Assembly (NCBI GenBank): GCA_900073065.1
Contig: FJOG01000004.1
Coordinates: forward strand, 554,061-618,060
DNA from: Phialocephala subalpina
Taxonomy: Eukaryota > Ascomycota > Leotiomycetes > Helotiales > Mollisiaceae
DNA: 64,000 nucleotides
Reading direction: 5' to 3'
Shown here: positions 34,565 through 45,030 of the stretch, piece by piece
How positions within the stretch are numbered: the first letter of the stretch is position 1
How the letters are laid out: each line of letters begins with the position of its first letter
Program-made: the position numbers and the translations under genes
The notes under the pieces: model-generated
The model's input: the letters and a program-made list of their open reading frames with translations, nothing else
Told to the model about the DNA's origin: nothing
Database searches by the model: none

Positions 34565-35931
34565 CTTCTTCGTTGGTTCCTTCGGTACAATGAAATGCGC
34601 AGTCTAGAAATATGTTGAACACAGCCAATTATTGAGCTGAGTGAAAGCTTATAAAAGGGTTCTGAGAATCCACAATCAGGGCATGGAGTGTAGAGGGGCG
34701 ACAAATGCCCATATCATAGATGATGAAAGGAATCCAGCAAGAGAAGAGGCCTTCCAAACGGATATGTGCACCTCGCAGCTCTCATGCCTCACATCAGGAC
34801 ATTCCTACCAAAATGATAATACACTAAATCTATAACCCGAGTTTGTGCTTCCGAGAATAAACTCACGGCACCAAAATGACATAATATATTAAAACGCTAT
34901 ATTTATGTATTATACCGTGAATATCTAGTTACTCGGTGAGAAGAAGTAGATTAGTGATATTTCAATTTATCTCGATATGCTTCTTGATTTGGCTTGATTT
35001 ACCGCCGGCGACTTTTGATTGGAGAGCGGAAAGTCACATGGCAGAATTGGAAGAGGGGACAACAACGCTGCTCTCCACGGTCACCCGTCCTTTAGCTATG
35101 CATTGTGGATGTTTTGATCACTTCTTCTACCCTTGTATATTCACAAGATTCTCTTGGCTCAACATAAAGCTCAAGCCCTGGAAAAGCAACTTGAAAGCCG
35201 TAGGTAGTTGCACAAGGCATGTTTGGCATCTACAGGGGTGGAACTGCTCGTTTATTGGCTCTTTTGTGCTGAAATGGACGGCAACATCTCAAAGTAAAAA
35301 ACTTAATAGAAAAAGAAGGATTCCTTGAAAGCAAAATGATTAAATATGAGCTATAATATATTTCTATTTTAAGTTAAATTATATCTTAGCGCTCACGCCA
35401 AAAAAGACAGTAAAGCAGCCATCAAGTACAGCCGATGTACACATTGCCGCTTTTGTGCAGGTCGCAGATTCCCTTGAAAGTTCAATGAGACGGATTGCAG
35501 AGAAGAGCAACATGCAGAGTCCAGTCTTGATAGAATACGAAGTTGTGGAGATAGTAGGGCATGCCATACTTCGATCGACATATTGCTGATAAGCGTCTGG
35601 GAACAGATGGGCAAATAGGCAGGAAGAACGAGGTGGCCTTACAAACCGGAGAGTGTCGGGACACCACAGATTTCGAGTGCACCCACGGATATCATTCGGT
35701 CATCGGAGTGTCCAGATTATTTCCCAGCCTTTTTCGATGGCGAATTGAGCCAATGCATGACCTTCTTCGGAACTCGGTCCCACTACTTACATGATAAAGC
35801 CCACCCCGAAATCTTAGAAAGATTTGGAAACATCGGAAAGATTTGGAAACATCGCCTTCAACCCACCAACAAATACAACAACGAGTTCCTATATTACACT
35901 TGAACACTTCAAGAATATCTCGATTGGCACC
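34565..35931. other. Intergenic, partly AT-rich
   Basis: No supported gene. 34800-34930 and 35330-35390 are AT-rich; short open frames lack recognisable content. Confidence 0.35.
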
Positions 35932-36420
35932 ATGCCTCCTCAAGTACGACAATTGATGATCTAAAATCAAATGCTGTACCAACTTGCTGACAAATTACAG
36001 GACCAAACCAAACAAGCGAAATTCTCAGAAGTCGAAACTCAGTTCCTCCTGGCATACATCAGAAATCTTACCTCCACTCCCCAGGTCAGTTATACTCTGC
36101 TAAAAGCACACTGCATCTTTACGAGTAAGATGTATGTTGACATATACGTCTACTTCCAGGTCAACTGGGATGCAGTTGCCAAGGAGCGTGGCTACGATAA
36201 GGTCTCTTCTGCACAGAAGTATTTTTCGAAATTGAGGATTAAGCATGGTATCAACATGCAAACCGAAGGAAAACAACCAATCAGCCCACAGAAGAGACGT
36301 GTTGGAAACACGCCAAAGAGAGCAGCTCGGGAAGTCAAGAAGTCTAAGGTCGCTGGAAGTGACGGGTCGCCAGCTCCGACAGATGACTTTGATTCAGGTA
36401 CTGAGGAGGATGAATTTTGA
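35932..36420 (+). CDS. Myb/SANT-like DNA-binding protein (M3)
   Basis: Three exons, 35932-35943 (MPPQ), 36001-36084 and 36160-36420, give 118 residues. Helix 1 is SEVETQFLLAYIRNLTSTPQ; the intron falls directly before VNWDAVAKERGYD, then VSSAQKYFSKLRIKHG is the likely recognition helix. The short basic tail (SPQKRR, TPKRAAREVKKSK) suggests nuclear localisation, followed by an acidic end (GTEEDEF). One extra small 5' exon distinguishes it from the other members. A hAT transposon is inserted about 310 bp downstream of its stop. Confidence 0.75.
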
Positions 36421-36728
36421 TTGAAGAGAGGGCTTTGAAAAAAAATGAGGATGGCACAAGGGTACTCACTTTCGGTGTTTTCTCTGGAATCGATAGGAGA
36501 CAGAATACATCACTAAGGTCTACTGATTCTGCAACTTCCTGAAATGAACCCCAATGTGCTGTGATTGTGTTGCAGCTCAAATGAACCAACTTTCGAATTC
36601 GTCCAAATAGAATTCCGAACATGCAGCGCAGTGCCATGCCCTCCATAACGAGACCGTGACCTCTTGGATCTCTGACATCTCTTTTAACTGCAATCCCCGG
36701 CTGCTCCCGACAAAGCTCGAAATGGTTG
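36421..36728. other. Interval between M3 and the hAT element
   Basis: A minus-strand open frame (GIAVKRDVRDPRGHGLVMEG, CMFGILFGRIRKLVHLS) covers this interval and runs into the hAT end. It could be a piece of a gene disrupted by the transposon; family not recognised. Confidence 0.3.
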
Positions 36729-38186
36729 TCAATGCACAGTGTGAGAAATTGAGTAGTACTCAATAGCGAACTAAGTGCTACTCAACTCAACTCAACCAAA
36801 ATCTTAGGCTACTCTACTCAACTCAATAGCTAATGAGTAGTATTGAGTAGGCTATTGAGTAGAATCACGTGGTTTGGAGCCGCAGCACTTAATTGGCCAA
36901 ATTAGCGAAGGGGCCTAAGAGTAGGCCTAATTGGGTAGAGCGCCTCGCTTATTTAAGCTCCGAAGGTTTTGCCGATGCCGAAAACTAAGGACCCTCCGAT
37001 AATTAACTCGAAGGATTTAATTAATAATAAACCGAATAAATTGTTTAAAAATATATTCTCCGGGACTTAAAGTCTCTCGGACACTTAAAATGACCTCCGA
37101 AAATTAAAGAGCCAAAATATTATTCGATTTATTAAATAATATATATAACTCGACGATTTCCTCGAAAATAATCATTATTCTCAATACAAACAATTTAATA
37201 ACAATTCAACTACACAATATTTCTTCGAGATTTTTTTATCAAAATACTCTTCATTACTTAATAATAGCTTTTAAAACTATTAACTCTTTCAATCGAGCTC
37301 AAAATACTCTTGAATTTGAGCTTAATAATCCTTTCGAATAAAGTTCTCTTTTTAAGGCCGATCTTTTCAAGAAAAAACTTGAAAAAGTTCAATTTAACCC
37401 TAATAATCTAAAAACGGTTATTGTATCTTATTGAAATTGCCCGTAAATACTTATATTTTTAATATTTTCTTTTGTTTTTAATTTTAAAATATTTATTAAT
37501 ATTTATAGGAAAAAATGGCTTAAACAACTAATTAATCATTCTACGAGCAACTATAAAGCACATCTTAAGTCTAACTATAAAGTACTTTATATTAAGTATT
37601 TGAATCTTAAAGATAATAGTATATTTTTTTATATTTAGATTTTTTAATAATTTACTAATATTTATTTAGATAATTCTTTTAATGCTTTTAATTCTCAAAT
37701 GAGTATTATAGACTCATTTTCTACTATAAGAGCTAGTAAACGATCGAGAATAAAGACTCTACTTCTTTTGTTTAATAAAAATACTTTTTAGAGATTATTA
37801 TTGAATTTTTTAATATTAAATAATATTTCCTTTCGAGCACTTTCTAGTGTAACTTTTCGAGCACTAATTAAATACTTTAATTCGTTTGTATATTACTTAT
37901 TCTATAGTATTTCTTACTAATTGATTAATAAGAATATCCCTAAAATATATAGAGTTATTTTAAAAGAACGATTAAATCTTCTTTATATTTCGAAATTAGA
38001 GATAATTAAGCTCGAGTTACAAAAACAAATTAACTCCGGCGGAGGTTTCTCTTTGACTTTAAATGCTTAAACTACTATTAATCAAAACGTATATCTCGGA
38101 ATTACTATGTAAGTTTTTTCTTTTAAATTAATCAAAAAAATATTTATTAATTTTTTAAATCATTTTATAAATAAAGATTTCCAAAT

Positions 38187-39278
38187 TGTAACGGAAGTTA
38201 CGGTTGGTTGAAGTGATGATAATATTGATGATTGATGTTTGTTNNNNNNNNNNNNNNNNNNNNNNNNNNNNNNNNNNNNNNNNNNNNNNNNNNNNNNNNN
38301 NNNNNNNNNNNNNNNNNNNNNNNNNNNNNNNNNNNNNNNNNNNNNNNNNNNNNNNNNNNNNNNNNNNNNNNNNNNNNNNNNNNNNNNNNNNNNNNNNNNN
38401 NNNNNNNNNNNNNNNNNNNNNNNNNNNNNNNNNNNNNNNNNNNNNNNNNNNNNNNNNNNNNNNNNNNNNNNNNNNNNNNNNNNNNNNNNNNNNNNNNNNN
38501 NNNNNNNNNNNNNNNNNNNNNNNNNNNNNNNNNNNNNNNNNNNNNNNNNNNNNNNNNNNNNNNNNNNNNNNNNNNNNNNNNNNNNNNNNNNNNNNNNNNN
38601 NNNNNNNNNNNNNNNNNNNNNNNNNNNNNNNNNNNNNNNNNNNNNNNNNNNNNNNNNNNNNNNNNNNNNNNNNNNNNNNNNNNNNNNNNNNNNNNNNNNN
38701 NNNNNNNNNNNNNNNNNNNNNNNNNNNNNNNNNNNNNNNNNNNNNNNNNNNNNNNNNNNNNNNNNNNNNNNNNNNNNNNNNNNNNNNNNNNNNNNNNNNN
38801 NNNNNNNNNNNNNNNNNNNNNNNNNNNNNNNNNNNNNNNNNNNNNNNNNNNNNNNNNNNNNNNNNNNNNNNNNNNNNNNNNNNNNNNNNNNNNNNNNNNN
38901 NNNNNNNNNNNNNNNNNNNNNNNNNNNNNNNNNNNNNNNNNNNNNNNNNNNNNNNNNNNNNNNNNNNNNNNNNNNNNNNNNNNNNNNNNNNNNNNNNNNN
39001 NNNNNNNNNNNNNNNNNNNNNNNNNNNNNNNNNNNNNNNNNNNNNNNNNNNNNNNNNNNNNNNNNNNNNNNNNNNNNNNNNNNNNNNNNNNNNNNNNNNN
39101 NNNNNNNNNNNNNNNNNNNNNNNNNNNNNNNNNNNNNNNNNNNNNNNNNNNNNNNNNNNNNNNNNNNNNNNNNNNNNNNNNNNNAAGTGATGATAATATT
39201 GATGATTGATGTCAAGGAAACCTCGGCTATAGAGATGCTATATAGGGAATGTAAGGTCACGTGTATAAGACCGTAACA
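38187..39278. mobile_element. LTR-type insertion nested in the hAT element
   Basis: The sequence begins TGTAACGG, ends CCGTAACA (TG...CA) and is flanked by a 5-bp duplication CAAAT (38182-38186 and 39279-39283). A 27-bp stretch starting AAGTGATGATAATATTG occurs on both sides of the gap. That fits either a short LTR of about 117 bp present twice, or one solo LTR whose contig ends overlap. The interior is unknown because of the N run. Confidence 0.7.
38244..39184. other. Assembly gap (N)
   Basis: 941 undetermined bases inside the nested LTR insertion; the true length is not known from the sequence. Apparent open frames across it are meaningless. Confidence 1.
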
Positions 39279-41383
39279 CAAATGAAATCTTATTTATTAG
39301 CAATGAAAAACCTTACTAAAAAGCATACCGGAGCTTATATGAATCAAGTATTATGCGATACATTAAAAGATTTTAATATTCAAAATAATATTATAAAGTA
39401 AAATTAATTATTTAATTAATTATTAAAAGTATTTAAAATTAATTATTAATAGTATTATAAGAGATAATACTTCTTCTAACGATACTTTGAATAATGGATT
39501 TAAGAGGTATTATTCTTTAAAAGCTAAGACTTTTCGAGGAGATATTCATTGTTTTACTCATTTTTAATATCGTTATTTAAGAGATATTAAAAAATATTAT
39601 CAAAGGAGATTATACTCTTCTTAATAATAAAAATATCTATACAGAAAAGGAAGAAGATGAAAATCTACTCGAACATATCTCAAGTAAATTAATTTTATTT
39701 TACTTAAATAATTTTTTAATAATTAATTTTTTAATTTAGATTTTTCGATTTGGAAAAAAAATTCGAAAAATTATCATTAATATCCGATATTATTTAGAGA
39801 ATTTACGAGTATTTAAAGATCAAATTGAAGCTATGAAAATAGAAAAAGCTCGAGTTCTTCAATTTAGTAAGTTTTTTTTAATTTAATTCTTTTTAAAAAT
39901 ATAAATATTAATATTTTTAAATTAAAAAACTCGATAGTGCTTAATAGATTATATATTGACTTACTTTTTAATAGTAATTAAAGCTATTAATACTACTATT
40001 CTTTAATTAATATCTAAAGCTTTTAGAGATAATAAGCTTTTAATTAGCGAAAAAGAATTTAAATATTTGAAAATTTATAAACAAATTTTCGAAGTATTTA
40101 CTCGAGCTACAAAGAAAATATAAGCCGAGAAATATCCGACGATATATTACTTAATGCTTGAAGTTTTTCAAGTATATAAAAATCTTAATAAACTTAAAAA
40201 GAAATAAATGTAAGTATTTTTTTAATTATTTAATTTTCGAATTAATTAATATTTAATTATTTATTTAATATTTATAAAGTAAATAATTAAATTTTTTTTA
40301 AATAAAATACAAATATCACTTATATAATTAATCAAAGTATAATCAAACTAAGGAAATATTATCCTAAGGCTAATATTATAAGCGATTCGAATAAAGCTAT
40401 ATATATAACTTTAGTTTTAGATCTTAGAATTAAGCGAGATAGCTTAATTGGTCTAAGATTTGATTCTAGACAAATAAGTGATATTATTACTCTTTTAAAA
40501 GAAGAGTTTAATTTGTAAGTTTATTTATTCTTTTCTTTAAATTTAAATTTTTAATTAATTTAAATTTTTAGTTTTAAGTAAGAATCTCGAATATCTTTAC
40601 TTTCTAATCAAGAGAATATTATTACAATAGAAGAAGATGATAATGATATTTATTTTACTGTTATTGATATAGACGAGGATAATGAATTAGACGCTTATTT
40701 AGATTCTCTAAGAGTTATAAGAGAAGTAAGTTTTAACTTTTTCACTTGGAATCTTTAACGTATTTTATTAATAAAATTTTCTTATATTTTTTTATGGAAA
40801 AGTCGCTAATACAAATTAGATTAAACCTTTAACTTGGTGGTTAGAAAACGTGAACCGTTTTCCTATTTTATCTCAAGTTGTAAGAAGATATCTCCAAATT
40901 CCAATAACTTCGGCACTTTTCGAGCGCTTTTTCTCTTAAGGAGCTTTGCTTATTACAAAGCACCGTAATAGAATATCTACAGATACTCTAGAACAAGTTC
41001 TTTGCTTAAAAAGTTGGGGCGTAGTTACAGAAGAAGAGTCTGAGGAAGAAAGGGAAAAAAGGATAAAAAGGGAAAAAGACCCTAAGAATTTGTTTTATAT
41101 TAAAGAAAAGTAGTTTTGGTTGTTTTCTTTGATTTAAACTATAGATTATATTGGGTTTTAGTATTTAGATTAAAGGTTTTATTCTTTTATTAAAGATATT
41201 TCATTCTATATAATTTTATATGTAATGGTCACGTGCTTCTACTCAATAGTATTGAGTAGCTACTCACTACTCAATTCAATAGCTTAGTCATAGCACTACT
41301 ACTCATACTCAACTCAACTCAACTCAATACTACTCAATAACTACTTAAGTAGTTGAGTATTTTTTTCTCACACTGTCAATGCA

Positions 41384-42287
41384 TCTCTAGTACCTTGCAA
41401 ACATAATACTTTAAAACCGAAGGATTTGAAGAGCCTAGATGCGAAGCGCCATGTCGCGGGAAAGATCGATGGCTTCCGGATTAGAGACTTCATATGAGTC
41501 AGAGATCTACAGCCAAATCGGCTTGTTCTCAGCTGATTCCGTATGCACGAGATTCCGGATGGGGAGGGTTTTGCGAAGAAGGCATGGGTAGAATATCATC
41601 AACAGGGTCGTAAGTGACTTGAGCGGCTCGGTCCATGGCGCCACAGTTGTGGCTGGCTTGACTCGGAGTCCTTTCTTGCCGATACACGATAACTCATAGA
41701 GACAATACGAGGCAGGATACCAAGGCATGAGACAATTCAGGAGATCTGATTTGATCACACGGTCTCAAAAGCAGGATCTCATGCTGTTCTCTTCAGCGGA
41801 CAAGAATCTGCTCTCTTCTAAACTTTGGCAAATGGACAAGGTTGTGAAAAAGAAAACTTTCAATCTTAAATTTAATACTACGAAATGGAAAAAGGCAGCG
41901 GATTGATGAAAAGTAGTCTACGAACTGGTAGCAGCAAGTACATACTCCAGTTTCTCGTTACACAACAAATCACCCTAGCCTCTGCTAGGAAAGCGGAGGG
42001 GTGTCTAGTCCTTTCTGCATGTCCGAGAGCTAGGATCCTCTCTTTCGAGGCACCCGCGGGACAAACATGCCTCCCCGCTTTCATCCCATGCGCCTCTTAA
42101 CCCCCCATGCCACTCCTGCACTGCAGAGACTCCCGATGTGAGGACCCTCACAGCATCCTTCAAGGAAAACACACCCTGAACGTGCCCGTCACTTGATAGC
42201 AGACTCCGTCGACACTCAAATCTTCCAGAAATCAACACTCTCCACCATCATATCATCTTCAAAAACAACGAAAGATTCATCTCAACC
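41384..42287. other. Interval between the hAT element and M4
   Basis: Minus-strand open reading is present between about 41760 and 41384 (for instance MKSLIRKPSIFPATWRFASR from 41492), which continues open across the target site into the left flank of the transposon. The remainder holds the M4 promoter and leader. Confidence 0.3.
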
Positions 42288-42785
42288 ATGGTCGCCAATA
42301 TAGCTTCACTATCTGGGAAAGATGCAGCATTCTTGATATCCGTGTTCAAACATATGAAAACAAGACCAGAGGTGAGTTTCGCTCTAAGGGTGGGGAGGTT
42401 TGCTAACAATTTTCAGATCAATTGGGACGCTGTTACCGCAGAAATGAAGTTTAAGTCCAACAAGGTCACCCAAACCCGATACGGCCAAGTCAAGAAGAAG
42501 TTAGAGGAAGCTGCTAGCTTGCAGCCAACCAATGAGGGATCAGCCACTGACGCCAATGACCTGGGAACACCCTCTATGAGCCCACCTCCAGCAAAGCGCA
42601 AACGTACCAACAACTCCTCTGTAGCTTCGCGTATCATTTCTGTCAAAGACGAATCTCCTTCTCCCGATCTAGCCGAGGAGATGAGCAGCCGTCTAAATCC
42701 TGCAACTCAAGGAAAGTGGATCAAACTGGGGCGTCGCCCGGATGACGGTAGAGATACTGAATGGGTTGGAGAGGATGAGGCTTGA
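42288..42785 (+). CDS. Myb/SANT-like DNA-binding protein (M4)
   Basis: Exons 42288-42371 and 42417-42785 (45-nt intron, GTGAGT, CTAAC, AG; phase 0) encode 150 residues. The intron length is divisible by three, so the unspliced frame also reads through, but splicing restores the family pattern: KDAAFLISVFKHMKTRPE | INWDAVTAEMKF, then TQTRYGQVKKKLEEA. The tail has a nuclear-type PPAKRKRTNN and a sumoylation-type VKDESPSPD. The probable role is a small nuclear DNA-binding protein. Confidence 0.75.
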   Translation: MVANIASLSGKDAAFLISVFKHMKTRPEVSFALRVGRFANNFQINWDAVTAEMKFKSNKVTQTRYGQVKKKLEEAASLQPTNEGSATDANDLGTPSMSPPPAKRKRTNNSSVASRIISVKDESPSPDLAEEMSSRLNPATQGKWIKLGRRPDDGRDTEWVGEDEA

Positions 42786-43778
42786 AGAGTAAAGACTTGG
42801 TTAGCTACTTCTCGATGGTTGAGCTAGGATTAGACATTTGTATGCGAGGATGTTGGAAGTAAGAAAGGATTGGCCAATTAATTACCACAACCGTTTCAAG
42901 TCACTCCTCCTTCAGTAACAGTGAGGGCTTGTGGACCCGTAGTGTTGCCATTGTGAAGCTTTATCGTACTGCCTAAAACCCCGTGCTGAACGCTATCGGC
43001 TTATTGCGTATTAATATCCGCGGGGTAGGTAACGGGGTATAAGGGTTATACCCCTCAGTGCTACTATTTTGATCAAGGAAGAGGATTGTGATTCCGGATA
43101 TTTAGCGGCGAAGTAATAACTGACATATCGTTATAGTCAGGCTTTAGAAAAAGCAAAAGGTAAGATAGTAACTCCAACATCGAGATAATATCACGATTTC
43201 TAGGGAGGACTTTGAAGTCCGCTCCGGCAGCAAATATCCACCTAAAATCTAGCTTTAATCTTGAAAAATGCGATTGGTTGTAATGCATAAGATCTGAGCG
43301 AGATTAGGGCTGCATGCATACGCCATGTATCCGATTTGTCAGATCTTTAACGTACGCCACTTTTTTCTTGCCTTCCGCGGCGGGGCCCGGGCCTTCGAAT
43401 AATAGCAAGCCACGAATATTATTTTTGTTGGAGTCGTTTGCTGATCTGTTGGTTTCAGGTCAGGAGGCGTTGCTGCCTGAGAAGCAATGTTCCAGCTTAC
43501 GGCGGCATGCATAATGCCCCCTGTCAACGGGCTGGGATAATTGCCACACTTTAACTCATCACTACAACCAAGATTTCCCACTCGAGAGAGCTGCAAGAAG
43601 ATTGCCAGGGCTCAAATTTCCAGTGACATGCAGAAGCTCTCGGGAAACACGGAAATGGATAGTTGCACGAGCGACTTTTCGCTTGATGTTGCTCGCGAAG
43701 TAGAACGCATTTTTCTACATATTTTGTCTATTTCTTCACGACTTTAGCATTCGAGACAACAATTATTCCACGCAATAC
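42786..43778. other. Intergenic between M4 and M5
   Basis: No gene. A perfect palindromic hairpin GGGGTATAA-GGG-TTATACCCC lies at 43034-43054; otherwise no element ends are evident. Confidence 0.4.
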
Positions 43779-44367
43779 ATGTTTGAACCTTTCGACTCGA
43801 CTTCGAACCCTCGCCAAATGTCTCCCAGTCGTGTCCTCAAATCTACCTCTCCCAAGAAAGCTGCTCCAAGCGTGAGCCAACTCCTGTTTTTCGAAGTAAT
43901 CTTTGCCAATATGAATGGCAAGCTTGATGTAAGTGTCCTCCCTTGAATCTTCCCTTGTCCAAATCTAACATCTACAGGTTGACTGGGCTGCCGTTGCCCA
44001 CAAAGCCGGATATGGTCCGGGTCCCATAGCCCGAATTCGATTCAATCAGATCATCAACAAGCTCAAGGCCATTAACAATGATGGCTCGCCAAGGTCTTCT
44101 CCTACCAACTCTCCTTCCACCAAGCCACAAGCATCCCCTCCTCGAGCAACAAACATCACCGCTGATGAACCACCCACTAAGCCGAAGCTCCCTCAAAGAA
44201 AGAAGAATGACGATGCAGAAGTCAAGAAGGGAAGAGGTCGTGTTGTGTCAATTGAGGGCGGTGTGGTCAAGAGAGAGGTACGAGTCAAGGAGGAGCGTCT
44301 CTTTGATGACATGGTGTCGCACGAGATAGAATTCAAGGCTGAGGACTATGAAGCAAACTTTGCTTAA
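43779..44367 (+). CDS. Myb/SANT-like DNA-binding protein (M5)
   Basis: Exons 43779-43928 and 43978-44367, joined over a 49-nt intron with a CTAAC branch site, give 179 residues. A second in-frame Met lies 13 codons in. The domain reads VSQLLFFEVIFANMNGKLD | VDWAAVAHKAGYG, then IARIRFNQIINKLKAI. The tail is rich in Ser/Pro/Lys with KPKLPQRKKND, and has two sumoylation-type motifs (VKRE, VKEE). No single open frame covers it, because the intron changes frame. It sits 1 kb after M4 and in the same orientation. Confidence 0.75.
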
Positions 44368-45030
44368 CCATGTCTCTGTCAACACAACATAGACTCAAGA
44401 CCTCTCACATTTCTTATGCTTCGCACCAATGAATGCTTTCAGATCCCGGCACAGATACTTGAATTGTTGCAGTGCTCACTGGTCTTGATTGTTATCTTGG
44501 GCTCCCAGGTCACATTCTTTCTCACCCATAGTACCGATGTTGCATCAGTGACTCATTGCCTTCTCATGTATCCTCCTGAAAGAATGTCTCGGCTGGACAT
44601 CACAAACCTGCATCTACGTTTGAAACGCTGGCGGTGTATGAAAACTCCAGAAGAAGCAGTCAGTTCGCTTGCAAGCACCCCATCAAGTCTGAAAGTCTGT
44701 ACAATTTATCAGAGCGTTTTTAAAGATTTCTCATGATTTTCCGATCCAGTGAACGTACATTGGGCATGATGTTGTTACATCAACAATTGAAAATCTAATC
44801 AGCCGGAGAAAAAGAAAAGGGGCTCGCGAAATCAGCCAATCACAGGAGTGGTCTCTGCAGTCCGTGTGGGGCCACGCTACGAAGCTCAGCTCGTGCCTCC
44901 CCCTCTCGTTCTTTCGGGGATAGCTTTAAGAAACATCAACGCTTGCTTCACACCCACGATTAATACATGCCGATCATTGCTGAATGCAACCTAAAGGACC
45001 ATGTGTATTTGATGAGGTTGTCCCAGCACT
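44368..45030. other. Intergenic downstream of M5
   Basis: No gene recognised; it leads into the degenerate repeat field. Confidence 0.35.

Larger units (their letters stand above)
36737..41375 (+). mobile_element. hAT DNA transposon, decayed, with nested LTR element
   Basis: A perfect 8-bp target duplication TCAATGCA (36729-36736 and 41376-41383) flanks ends that begin CAGTGTGAGAAA and finish TTTCTCACACTG. Subterminal CTACTCAA repeats fill both ends. Inside, AT-rich decayed plus-strand sequence ends in the hAT C-terminal dimerisation domain at about 40838-41040: WWLENVNRFPILSQVVRRYL, ITSALFERFFS, a stop, GALLITKHRNRIS, LEQVLCLKSWG. The stop inside the FS-x-G motif and the AT bias fit RIP. 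Length is 4639 bp including the N gap and the nested insertion. The transposase cannot be functional as read. Confidence 0.9.

Noticed and set aside
36344..36763. Complete minus-strand gene of 139 codons ending at the hAT edge
   Set aside because: Its first codons are the transposon's inverted end and its start would be TTG; at most a gene fragment.
38160..39281. Open frames of over 300 codons across the first N run
   Set aside because: They consist of undetermined bases; they are artefacts of the gap.
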